Source: Atopobium sp. UBA2090 (lineage in GTDB: Bacteria; Actinomycetota; Coriobacteriia; Coriobacteriales; Atopobiaceae). From it: a stretch of 5,809 nucleotides of DNA. Below are positions 1-4,792 of this stretch, in pieces (within the stretch, counting starts at the first letter, position 1; the number at the start of each line of letters is the position of its first letter). The notes beneath the pieces were generated by a model that worked only from the letters and a program-made list of their open reading frames with translations, was not told the origin of the DNA and did no database searches. The translations under genes were made by a program, and so were the position numbers. The DNA is taken from the NCBI GenBank assembly GCA_002331575.1, contig DCZG01000092.1, positions 1 to 5,809 of the forward strand. The letters are read 5' to 3'.

Positions 1-108
1 TCACCCTTCATCACCGTAAGCGGGGTAGTGTCAAATGCAAATATTCCGGACACGAGCTGGTCATGACGAACCTGGTAGATCAATCGAACTCTAGGGACAG
101 CAAGTAGC
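1..108. other. Non-coding left edge of the mobilization leader
   Basis: No convincing coding frame is visible here. It is less GC-rich than the genes to its right, as is common near transfer origins. Visible structure is slight: an 8-base palindrome GTCATGAC at 60-67 and a short inverted pair GTGTC (28-32) / GACAC (49-53). I cannot identify a credible -35/-10 pair for mobC, nor tell whether these bases belong to the mobile element or to the flanking chromosome. Confidence 0.4.
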
Positions 109-139
109 CCATCCTGTACACCCACGGTGGCCAGGATGG
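109..139 (+). other. oriT: Candidate origin of transfer (oriT) with nick-site-like hairpin
   Basis: Seen: a perfect 8-bp inverted repeat, CCATCCTG (109-116) and CAGGATGG (132-139). Its loop holds a further 4-bp stem, CACC (119-122) / GGTG (126-129), on the same axis. The left arm plus the next base reads CATCCTGT (110-117), which fits the YATCCTG/Y nick-region consensus known for IncP/MOBP relaxases; the expected cut would be between 116 and 117. It lies about 150 bases upstream of mobC and a MOBP relaxase fragment, the usual place for oriT. An AGGGACAG word at 93-100 just upstream recalls a segment of the RP4 oriT as I remember it. Against: in RP4 the nick lies beside rather than inside the inverted repeat, so the exact architecture differs. 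The function is inferred from motif plus position. Confidence 0.5.
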
Positions 140-153
140 ACGCCGTGGACGGA

Positions 154-239
154 TCGGACAAGGCGGCCGCGGGATCAGTCCCGATGGCTCAGACTTTCGT
201 CTGTGCCCCGGGGGACGCCTCCGCGGCCGCACCGTCCGA
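154..239 (+). repeat. 86-nt nested coaxial palindrome in the mobC leader
   Basis: Three inverted repeats share one centre near position 196.5. The outer arms are TCGGAC (154-159) / GTCCGA (234-239), continuing after a 3-by-3 mismatch into GCGGCCGCGG (163-172) / CCGCGGCCGC (221-230). The middle pair is GTCCC (178-182) / GGGAC (212-216). The inner hairpin is CAGAC (190-194) / GTCTG (199-203) with a TTTC loop. The shared axis argues against chance. It could extrude as a cruciform in the relaxosome, bind MobC (a ribbon-helix-helix protein), or fold as an RNA leader that attenuates mobC. The sequence does not decide between these. Confidence 0.65.
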
Positions 240-254
240 ACGTCCTTTCGCTCT

Positions 255-284
255 GCGGGGGATGCCCCGCGCCCCGGGGGGTGA
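255..284 (+). promoter_or_regulatory. GC hairpin followed by the mobC Shine-Dalgarno sequence
   Basis: A 6-bp hairpin GCGGGG (255-260) / CCCCGC (265-270) with a 4-base GATG loop is followed by GGGGGGTGA (276-284), a good Shine-Dalgarno sequence five bases before the TTG at 290. The two C runs (265-268 and 272-275) can each pair with the G-rich Shine-Dalgarno, so ribosome access could depend on which helix forms. That regulation is inferred. The ribosome site is what decides the mobC start. Confidence 0.45.
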
Positions 285-289
285 CCGAC

Positions 290-715
290 TTGAGCCGTGA
301 CGCCATGCCGAGGCGCCTTAACGTCCGGATCTCCGATTGCGAGCTCGAGGCCCTGGACCGGACATCCGCCGAGATGGGCTGCTCCAGGAGCCAGGTCGTG
401 AGGCTCCTGATACACTGCCTCGCGGACGGCGGGACGCGCATGGGGGCGGGCACCGTCGCCTTCGACTACGAGACCTCCCACGGCATCGTGCGGAACCTGC
501 GCTCCATAGGGACGCTCTACAACCAGTCCGTGGCGGCGCTCAACACGATCGCGAAGGTCGCCCGCGAGTCGCCGGGCGATGTGGCGGCCGAGGACGCGCT
601 CGAGGTCCTCAGGGTCGTGGACGCCGAGATGACCTACGTGGCGGACTCGCTCGGGTGCCTCCGCGAGGACGTTGCGAGGCTCTCCGACAGGCCGGCCGTC
701 TTCCTCTGGAGCTGA
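290..715 (+). CDS. mobC: MobC-like relaxosome accessory protein
   Basis: A 141-residue cytoplasmic DNA-binding protein that, by family, binds oriT and helps the relaxase nick it. Residues ~8-45 (from RRLNVRIS through CSRSQVVRLLIH) have the form of a ribbon-helix-helix domain: a short beta strand, a helix, then a second helix opened by Gly-Cys-Ser-Arg-Ser. Residues ~70-88 (LRSIGTLYNQSVAALNTIA) match the MobC signature, usually written as IGxNxNQ followed by a helix ending in an Asn. A helical C-terminal tail follows. I chose TTG at 290 because of the strong Shine-Dalgarno at 276-284; ATG 305, only five codons later, has a weaker site, and GTG 281 overlaps the Shine-Dalgarno. The stop is five bases before the relaxase start, so the two genes are very likely co-transcribed and translationally linked. 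Length and domains look complete. The family is clear; the exact start is less so. Confidence 0.82.
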   Translation: MSRDAMPRRLNVRISDCELEALDRTSAEMGCSRSQVVRLLIHCLADGGTRMGAGTVAFDYETSHGIVRNLRSIGTLYNQSVAALNTIAKVARESPGDVAAEDALEVLRVVDAEMTYVADSLGCLREDVARLSDRPAVFLWS

Positions 716-720
716 CCGGC

Positions 721-1087
721 ATGCCGGCGATCAAGGCCATATCGGGGCACACGGGGCTCGCCGCCGCGAGGAGGTACCTCGAGCGGGACGGGAGGGCGCT
801 CGCCAGGGACCTCCTGCACTTCTCGCGGATGGACGAGTCCCCGCGCCAGGCGGGGCTCGTCGAGGCTCGCTTCGACTGGGACGCAGCCATGGACGAGACG
901 AGGCGCGCCAACGGCAACGACGCCCCGTGCCGCGGGAGGACCGCCAGGACCTACAAGCACTACGTGCTCTCCCCCGACCCGCGCGACGGAGTCTCGCTCG
1001 CGGACCTGAGGGGGCTCGCCGTGCGCTGGGCCGAGGAGAGCTTCCCGGACTTCCAGGTGGCCATCGTCTACCACGATGACAACGATG
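721..1087 (+). pseudogene. mobA: MOBP relaxase, N-terminal fragment (3' part lost)
   Basis: By family, the relaxase nicks oriT and stays bound to the 5' end through a tyrosine. The ATG at 721 has GGAG (708-711) nine bases upstream and follows mobC by five bases. Residues 17-30 (RRYLERDGRALARD) resemble the catalytic-tyrosine segment of MobA of RSF1010 (YIQREG around Tyr25), making Tyr19 the likely nucleophile. Residues ~109-121 (FQVAIVYHDDN) are the start of the histidine/metal motif, normally HxDxxxPHxH. Here His118 and Asp120 are kept, but the Pro-His-x-His part and everything beyond it are missing. At about 1078-1090 the sequence changes to adhesin coding sequence in another frame. The relaxase frame stays open to a stop at 2533-2535, but that extension is an Arg-rich readout of the adhesin gene in the wrong frame and is not a relaxase domain. 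The protein would lack nicking activity. Confidence 0.8.
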
Positions 1088-3457
1088 GACCGCTACTACG
1101 CAGGCCAGTACGACGAGGGGAGCCTCCCTGCGAAGGCCACCCGCACCTGGACCGTCTCCACGGGGGAGGACGGCACCGCGGACCTCTCGTCCGCCACGGG
1201 CGACGACCTCTACCGCGACGCGGCAGGCAACGCCGTCGTCCCGCTGGGCACCGTGGCCATAAGGGAGACCAGGGCGCCGGAGGGATACGTGGCTTCGGAC
1301 AAGACCTTCGTCACGCGCGTGACCGCCGAGGGGACCGCCGAGCACGTCTCGACCTACGCCGCGCCCACGGTCGCCGAGCAGGTCCGCCGCGGCGACCTCG
1401 AGCTCGTGAAGGCGGAGTCCGGAAGCATGCGGCGCCTCGCGGGCGTGCCCTTCCGGATCACCTCCGCCACCACGGGCGAGTCCCACGTCATCGTGACGGA
1501 CGAGAACGGTCAGGCGAGCACCGCCTCGTCATGGGCCTCCCACGCCACGCGCACGAACGCCAACGACACGGCCGGCGAGGGCTCCTGGGACGCCGCCGCG
1601 GGAGTCTGGTTCAGCGGGACGACCGGCAAGGCGACGGCGCCGGACGACTCCAAGGGCGCCCTGCCCTACGACACGTACGCGGTCGAGGAGCTCCGCTGCG
1701 CGGCCAACGAGGGCCTGAGGCTCGTCAGCATGACCGTAACGGTCTCGTGCGACGCGAGGACCGTCGAGCTCGGCGCCGTGGACGACGACCAGGGCCCGCG
1801 CATCGCCACGACCCTCACCGGCAAGGGAGGGGAGCACCTGGCCGAGGCCGCCGGGAGCGTCACGCTCACGGACGAGGTGGAGTACGAGAACCTCGAGCCC
1901 GGGAAGGAGTACGAGCTCACGGGAACCCTCATGGACCGCGAGACCGGCAAGGCCGTCACCGCCACGGCGAAGCTCGCCCCCAAGCTCTCCACGGGCAAGG
2001 CCAAGGTCACCTTCGAGTTCGACGCGACCGGGCTCGCCGGCCACTCCGTCGTGGCGTTCGAGGAGCTCAGCCAGGGCGGGAAGACGGTGGCCACGCATGC
2101 CGACATCGACGACGAGGGGCAGACGGTCCTGTTCCCGAAGATCGGCACCACCGCGACGGACGCGGAGGACGGCTCCCACGACGCGGCGGCCGACGACGAC
2201 GTGACCATCACGGACACCGTCGAGTACCAGAACCTCGTGCCCGGGAAGGAGTACGAGCTCACCGGCACCCTCATGGACCGCGAGACCGGCGAGGCCGTTA
2301 CGGACGCAAAGGGCGAGAAGGTCACAGCGACCACGAAGCTCACGCCCGAGGAGGCAAGCGGAACGGCGACCGTCACGTTCAGGTTCGACGGCTCCGACCT
2401 CGCGGGACGCACGGTCGTCGCCTTCGAGGAGCTCTCGCGCGAAGGCCACGTGTACGCCACGCACTCCGACCTCTCCGACGAGGGCCAGAGCGTCGCGTTC
2501 CCCCAGGTGAGGACGACGGCGAGCGACGCCGCTGACGGCGACAAGGTCATCGACGCGGCGCCCGGCCAGCGCGTGGCCGACACCGTCTCCTACTCCAACG
2601 TCACCCCCGGGACCGAGTACAGGGTCAGGGGACACCTGCTCGACGCCGAGACGAGCGAGGAACTCGCCACGGCGGAGACGACCGTCACTCCCGAGTCCTC
2701 CGAGGGCACCGTCGAGGTCGCCTTCGACGTGGACGGCACCGCACTCGAGGGGAGGAAGCTCGTCTGCACGGAGGAGCTCTCTCGCGCGGACAAGGTCGTC
2801 GCCACCCACGCCGACCTAAAGGACGAGGGACAGACCGTGAGCCTGCCCGGCATCCACACCACGGCGACCGACGCGGCGGACGGCGACCACGAGGCCACGG
2901 CCGCGGACAAGGTCACCATCACGGACAGGGTCGAGTGGTCCGGGCTCGTCAAGGGCCGCGAGTACACGGTCACGGGCACGCTCATGGACAAGTCCACGGG
3001 CGAGGGGGTCAAGGGAAGCGACGGCAGCCCCGTCACCGCCAGCGCCACCTTCACCGCGGACGCCGAGTCCGGCAGCACCGACGTCACGTTCGAGTTCGAC
3101 GGTAGCGCGCTCGCAGGGCACGACGTGGTCGCCTTCGAGACCATCTCCCACGATGGGAGGACCGTGGCCACCCACGCCGACCTCGAGGACCGGGGACAGA
3201 CGGTGAGCATCACCGAGGCCCCGCCCGAGGCCCCCAAGGGGGAGAAGGCCACCAAGGGCGGCGGCCAGCTGCCCAAGACCGGCGACGCCGGGATCCCGGT
3301 CGCCCCCATCGCGGGTCTCTGCGCCGCGGCAGGCCTCTCGCTCGCGGGCGCACGCGCGCTCAGGCGCCGCGGAAGGCGCGGCGAGCCCGACGTCCGCATC
3401 GAGCGCGGACCCGAGGGCGGCACCGGCCCGCTGGGAGGGGGCGGAACCGATGATTAG
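1076..3457 (+). CDS. SpaA/VaFE-repeat cell-wall-anchored adhesin, 5'-truncated
   Basis: The open frame of 793 residues encodes the C-terminal body of a surface adhesin or pilin-like protein that sortase would link to peptidoglycan. Residues ~6-95 are the end of a SpaA-like prealbumin domain (YY..YD, TRTW, then PLGTVAIRETRAPEGYV). Residues ~106-235 are a second such domain (GDLELVK at its start, YAVEEL near its end). Four VaFE repeats fill 241-712. They are followed by a Pro/Lys/Gly linker, LPKTG (732-736), a hydrophobic helix (~740-760) and an RRRGRR stop. These folds commonly carry Lys-Asn/Asp isopeptide bonds with a catalytic Glu, probably the Glu of each VaFE motif. There is no signal peptide, no N-terminal domain, and no good Shine-Dalgarno at ATG 1076 (AGGTGG at 1055-1060 is 15 bases away). 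The frame starts in relaxase sequence, and true adhesin coding begins at about 1085-1094. As it stands it is probably unexpressed or not secreted. The family is certain; the start is not a real one. Confidence 0.85.
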   Translation: MTTMDRYYAGQYDEGSLPAKATRTWTVSTGEDGTADLSSATGDDLYRDAAGNAVVPLGTVAIRETRAPEGYVASDKTFVTRVTAEGTAEHVSTYAAPTVAEQVRRGDLELVKAESGSMRRLAGVPFRITSATTGESHVIVTDENGQASTASSWASHATRTNANDTAGEGSWDAAAGVWFSGTTGKATAPDDSKGALPYDTYAVEELRCAANEGLRLVSMTVTVSCDARTVELGAVDDDQGPRIATTLTGKGGEHLAEAAGSVTLTDEVEYENLEPGKEYELTGTLMDRETGKAVTATAKLAPKLSTGKAKVTFEFDATGLAGHSVVAFEELSQGGKTVATHADIDDEGQTVLFPKIGTTATDAEDGSHDAAADDDVTITDTVEYQNLVPGKEYELTGTLMDRETGEAVTDAKGEKVTATTKLTPEEASGTATVTFRFDGSDLAGRTVVAFEELSREGHVYATHSDLSDEGQSVAFPQVRTTASDAADGDKVIDAAPGQRVADTVSYSNVTPGTEYRVRGHLLDAETSEELATAETTVTPESSEGTVEVAFDVDGTALEGRKLVCTEELSRADKVVATHADLKDEGQTVSLPGIHTTATDAADGDHEATAADKVTITDRVEWSGLVKGREYTVTGTLMDKSTGEGVKGSDGSPVTASATFTADAESGSTDVTFEFDGSALAGHDVVAFETISHDGRTVATHADLEDRGQTVSITEAPPEAPKGEKATKGGGQLPKTGDAGIPVAPIAGLCAAAGLSLAGARALRRRGRRGEPDVRIERGPEGGTGPLGGGGTDD
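1796..3211 (+). repeat. Four tandem VaFE repeats in the adhesin
   Basis: Protein repeats begin at a P-x-[IV]-x-TT element: R1 residues 241-353, R2 354-475, R3 476-590, R4 591-712. In nucleotides these are 1796-2134, 2135-2500, 2501-2845 and 2846-3211. Each unit has an ITDTVEY-like strand, PGxEY, a (T)GTLMD strand, and the VAFE motif followed by VATHADLxDEGQTV. The VaFE core is VVAFEEL in R1 and R2, VVAFETI in R4 and LVCTEEL in R3, which keeps the Glu but loses the Ala-Phe pair. R3 is the most divergent unit and also has RGHLLDAET in place of TGTLMD. Repeats of this kind make a stiff stalk that holds a distal binding domain away from the cell; that distal part is missing here. Confidence 0.85.
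1898..2298 (+). repeat. Near-identical DNA segments within VaFE repeats 1 and 2
   Basis: The segments 1898-1956 and 2240-2298 are 59 bases long, lie 342 bases (114 codons) apart, and differ at three positions by eye. They encode PGKEYELTGTLMDRETG plus flanks in R1 and R2. R3 and R4 are far less alike at the DNA level. This points to recent duplication or gene conversion between the first two repeats. The match is in frame, so recombination between the copies would add or remove exactly one repeat. Confidence 0.75.
3269..3379 (+). other. LPKTG sortase sorting signal of the adhesin
   Basis: Residues 732-768 of the adhesin frame are LPKTG, then a hydrophobic stretch (PVAPIAGLCAAAGLSLAGA) and RRRGRR: the standard three-part signal for class A/C sortases. 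The cut would fall between Thr735 and Gly736. Unusually, about 25 further residues, acidic and Gly-rich, follow the basic stop before the stop codon, whereas most LPXTG proteins end within a few residues of it. Confidence 0.9.
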
Positions 3458-3503
3458 CCACCTCGGCGCCATCTGTGTTTTGTCAAGCAGAAGTGAACGG
3501 TAA
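3450..3503 (+). pseudogene. Start of a lost downstream gene, overlapping the adhesin stop
   Basis: ATG at 3450 overlaps the last codons of the adhesin (ATGATTAG, 3450-3457) and has a strong Shine-Dalgarno, GGGAGGGG (3433-3440), nine bases upstream. This is a typical layout for translationally coupled genes. The frame reads MISHLGAIC and then degenerates to a TAA at 3501-3503, giving 17 residues. The sequence also turns less GC-rich from about 3474. I read it as the first ~8 codons of the next operon gene, cut by a junction near 3474. In loci of this kind the next gene is often a sortase, but eight residues cannot show that. It could also be a chance ATG. Confidence 0.4.
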
Positions 3504-3509
3504 TATCAC

Positions 3510-3568
3510 CAGGAATTGAACGCTGCAGGCACGGGAACCGGACATCCGGTGTTCAATTCCTGTGCCTG
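3510..3568 (+). repeat. Two crossing inverted repeats (alternative hairpins or pseudoknot)
   Basis: Repeat X is a perfect 12-bp inverted repeat, CAGGAATTGAAC (3510-3521) / GTTCAATTCCTG (3551-3562). In RNA it extends to 16 pairs (3510-3525 with 3547-3562) using G-U wobbles. Repeat Y is CAGGCACGGGAA (3526-3537) / TTCCTGTGCCTG (3557-3568), with one mismatch that becomes a G-U pair in RNA. The order is X, Y, X', Y', and X' and Y' share 3557-3562, so the full helices exclude each other. A short ACCGG (3537-3541) / CCGGT (3546-3550) hairpin lies between them. This is the design of a two-state RNA switch or attenuator, but it matches no riboswitch consensus I recognise. It lies about 150-210 bases before the aldolase start. 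Confidence 0.6.
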
Positions 3569-3571
3569 AAT

Positions 3572-3598
3572 GCGCCGCCTGGTTTCAGCAGGCGGTGC
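3572..3598 (+). other. Strong hairpin in the aldolase upstream region
   Basis: A 10-bp stem with one G-T/G-U pair is formed by GCGCCGCCTG (3572-3581) and CAGGCGGTGC (3589-3598), with a 7-base loop, three bases after the crossing inverted repeats. No T run follows, so it is not an obvious intrinsic terminator. With 3510-3568 it makes about 90 bases of nearly continuous potential secondary structure, which suggests a structured leader RNA. A weaker TCGGC (3641-3645) / GCCGA (3654-3658) stem lies further on. Confidence 0.5.
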
Positions 3599-3661
3599 AG
3601 AAGCGCAATATGGACGGTGCTGAAGGGCAATAACCTGCTATCGGCCGGCTGGTGCCGAGGC

Positions 3662-3693
3662 GCGACAACCGCAGTGCCAGTACGGGCTAATAC
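3662..3693 (+). promoter_or_regulatory. Possible promoter of the aldolase gene
   Basis: TAATAC at 3688-3693 followed by T is a fair -10 element, 27 bases before the aldolase ATG. The only -35-like word is GCGACA (3662-3667), 20 bases upstream, so spacing and match are poor. If this promoter is used, transcription would start near 3700 and the hairpins at 3510-3598 would lie outside the transcript. They would then be DNA sites, or part of a longer transcript from an upstream promoter. Confidence 0.25.
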
Positions 3694-3720
3694 TCACTTG
3701 CCCCAGAAAGAGAGCCAACT

Positions 3721-4598
3721 ATGTTTGAGGGAGTTTTTTGCCCCTCCATCACCATTACCGACGACGAGGGCAAGATCGACTTTGATCTCTGGGGCAAGCA
3801 CCTGGACCACTTGGCTGACGCCGGCCTCGACGGTGTGCTTCTGTTCGGAAGCATCGGCGAGTTCTACAGCGTGAGCCTTGAGGACAAGAAGGCCGTCGTC
3901 GACTTTGCCGTCAAGCGCGTTGCCGGCCGCATGAAGGTCTTCGTCGGCGTGGGCGACACCACCTACGCGAATGTCCTTGACCTTACCCGCTATTCCGAGA
4001 AGGCGGGCGCGGACGCGGTCCTCGCCGTGTCGCCGTACTACTTCGGGCCGAGCGACGCCGCCGCCGAGGAGTACTTCGGGGCATCGCGCAGGCCACGGAG
4101 CTGCCCGTAATTCTCTATAACTTCCCGGCTCGCACGGGCACCGACCTCAACCCCGAGCTCGTCGCACGCCTTGCCGCGGTGCACAAGAACATCTGCGGCA
4201 TCAAGGACACCGTCGACACCATCAGCCACACTCGCAAGGTCATCCGTGCCGCGCGTGCCGTTAACCCCGAGTTCACGGTTTTCTCCGGTTTCGACGAGTA
4301 TTACCTGGTCAACCGAGTAAGCGGCGGCAACGGCGTCCTTTGCGGCCTGACCAATGTCGAGCCCGAGCTCTTCTCGCGCATGCACAAGGCTTACCAGTCC
4401 GGCGACCTTGCGACCGCCGTCGAGTGCGCTGAGCGCATCTCCAAGCTGATGGCTGTCTACGACGCGTGCGACCTTTTCGTCTCGGCCATCAAGGCGGCCG
4501 TGAATGTCAAGGGTCTTCCCATCTCGACCAAGATCTTCGAGCCGGCCGTCCAGGCCACGCCCGAGCAGGTCGCCGCGATTCGTGAGCTTCTTGCTTAG
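3721..4598 (+). pseudogene. YagE/YjhH-like 2-keto-3-deoxy sugar acid aldolase, frameshifted
   Basis: A member of the DHDPS/N-acetylneuraminate lyase TIM-barrel superfamily, cytoplasmic. It would split a 2-keto-3-deoxy sugar acid (gluconate or pentonate type) into pyruvate and an aldehyde. With one base restored, the protein is 292 residues, normal for the family. Tyr133 (YNFPARTG) and Lys162 (GIKDTVDT) are the proton-relay tyrosine and Schiff-base lysine; PYY lies at 105-107. GIKDT, the NPEFTVFSG segment and LYNFPA resemble E. coli YagE/YjhH more than DapA. The substrate loop reads GSIGE (43-47), not the GTTGE of true dihydrodipicolinate synthase, which argues against a lysine-biosynthesis role. 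The frame breaks in the G run 4078-4081: four Gs where five give EEYFGGIAQATELPV. The first frame ends at a TAA (4108-4110) after 129 residues, and the rest continues in the +2 frame to TAG 4598. AGAGAG (3709-3714) is a modest ribosome site. It is either a recent pseudogene or a base-call error. Confidence 0.85.
4078..4081 (+). other. One-base deletion in a G run breaking the aldolase
   Basis: Codons on both sides read perfectly as aldolase if a fifth G is present: Tyr-Phe-Gly-Gly-Ile-Ala-Gln. Only four Gs are present. No other stop or frame change is seen in either half. Confidence 0.85.
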
Positions 4599-4677
4599 CT
4601 TAATACGAGTATTTGAACTTAGCTTTTTATTTTGATTCTGGTTTGATTTGCGCTGCTAGTTTCATATTTTGTTAAGA

Positions 4678-4713
4678 AAGCAGCCTTCTCTTTATTGTGA
4701 GAGAAGGCTGCTT
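4678..4713. terminator. Bidirectional terminator between the convergent aldolase and galT genes
   Basis: A perfect 14-bp stem, AAGCAGCCTTCTCT (4678-4691) / AGAGAAGGCTGCTT (4700-4713), has an 8-base loop. It sits in an AT-rich gap 79 bases after the aldolase stop and 79 bases beyond the galT stop on the other strand. The stem ends in TT on either strand but has no long T run (ATATATAT follows on the plus strand), so termination would rest mainly on hairpin strength. Its position between convergent genes supports the call. Confidence 0.8.
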
Positions 4714-4792
4714 ATATATATCCATAGACAGTGCATTATTACAAACAGCAATATTTCCAGAACGCCGTTAGAGTGACTTCTTTTTCTTACGC

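Noticed and set aside
1055..1078. AGGTGG at 1055-1060 as a ribosome site making ATG 1076 a genuine adhesin start
   Set aside because: The spacing of 15 bases is too long, the codons around 1076 are relaxase DNA read out of frame, and no signal peptide follows.
337..2535. A 732-codon open frame on the plus strand
   Set aside because: Only 721-1087 of it is a real gene (the relaxase fragment). The part before overlaps mobC out of frame, and the part after is an Arg/Gly/His-rich misreading of the adhesin, caused by high GC.
1529..2809. Long minus-strand open frames opposite the adhesin (also 1666-2583, 2590-3423 and 2816-3472)
   Set aside because: These are antisense shadows of a GC-rich repetitive gene. 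They show no domain, no ribosome site, and composition that mirrors the adhesin codons.
1796..3211. CRISPR-like or direct-repeat array
   Set aside because: The periodicity comes from protein VaFE repeats in a coding frame; there are no short identical repeats with regular spacers.
3540..3570. tRNA 3' end, because GTTCAATTCC looks like a T-arm
   Set aside because: The flanking bases cannot form a 5-bp T stem on either strand, and no anticodon or acceptor stem is found nearby.
3572..3598. Intrinsic terminator of the adhesin operon
   Set aside because: The stem is strong but no T-rich tract follows, and it lies beyond the apparent boundary at about 3474.
3500..3720. Known riboswitch or T-box upstream of the aldolase
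   Set aside because: The GGTGCCG and AACCGC words recall cobalamin and T-box cores, but the conserved order, stems and terminator of those families are not there.
3617..3874. 85-codon open frame overlapping the aldolase start
   Set aside because: It overlaps the well-supported aldolase in another frame and has no recognisable features or ribosome site.
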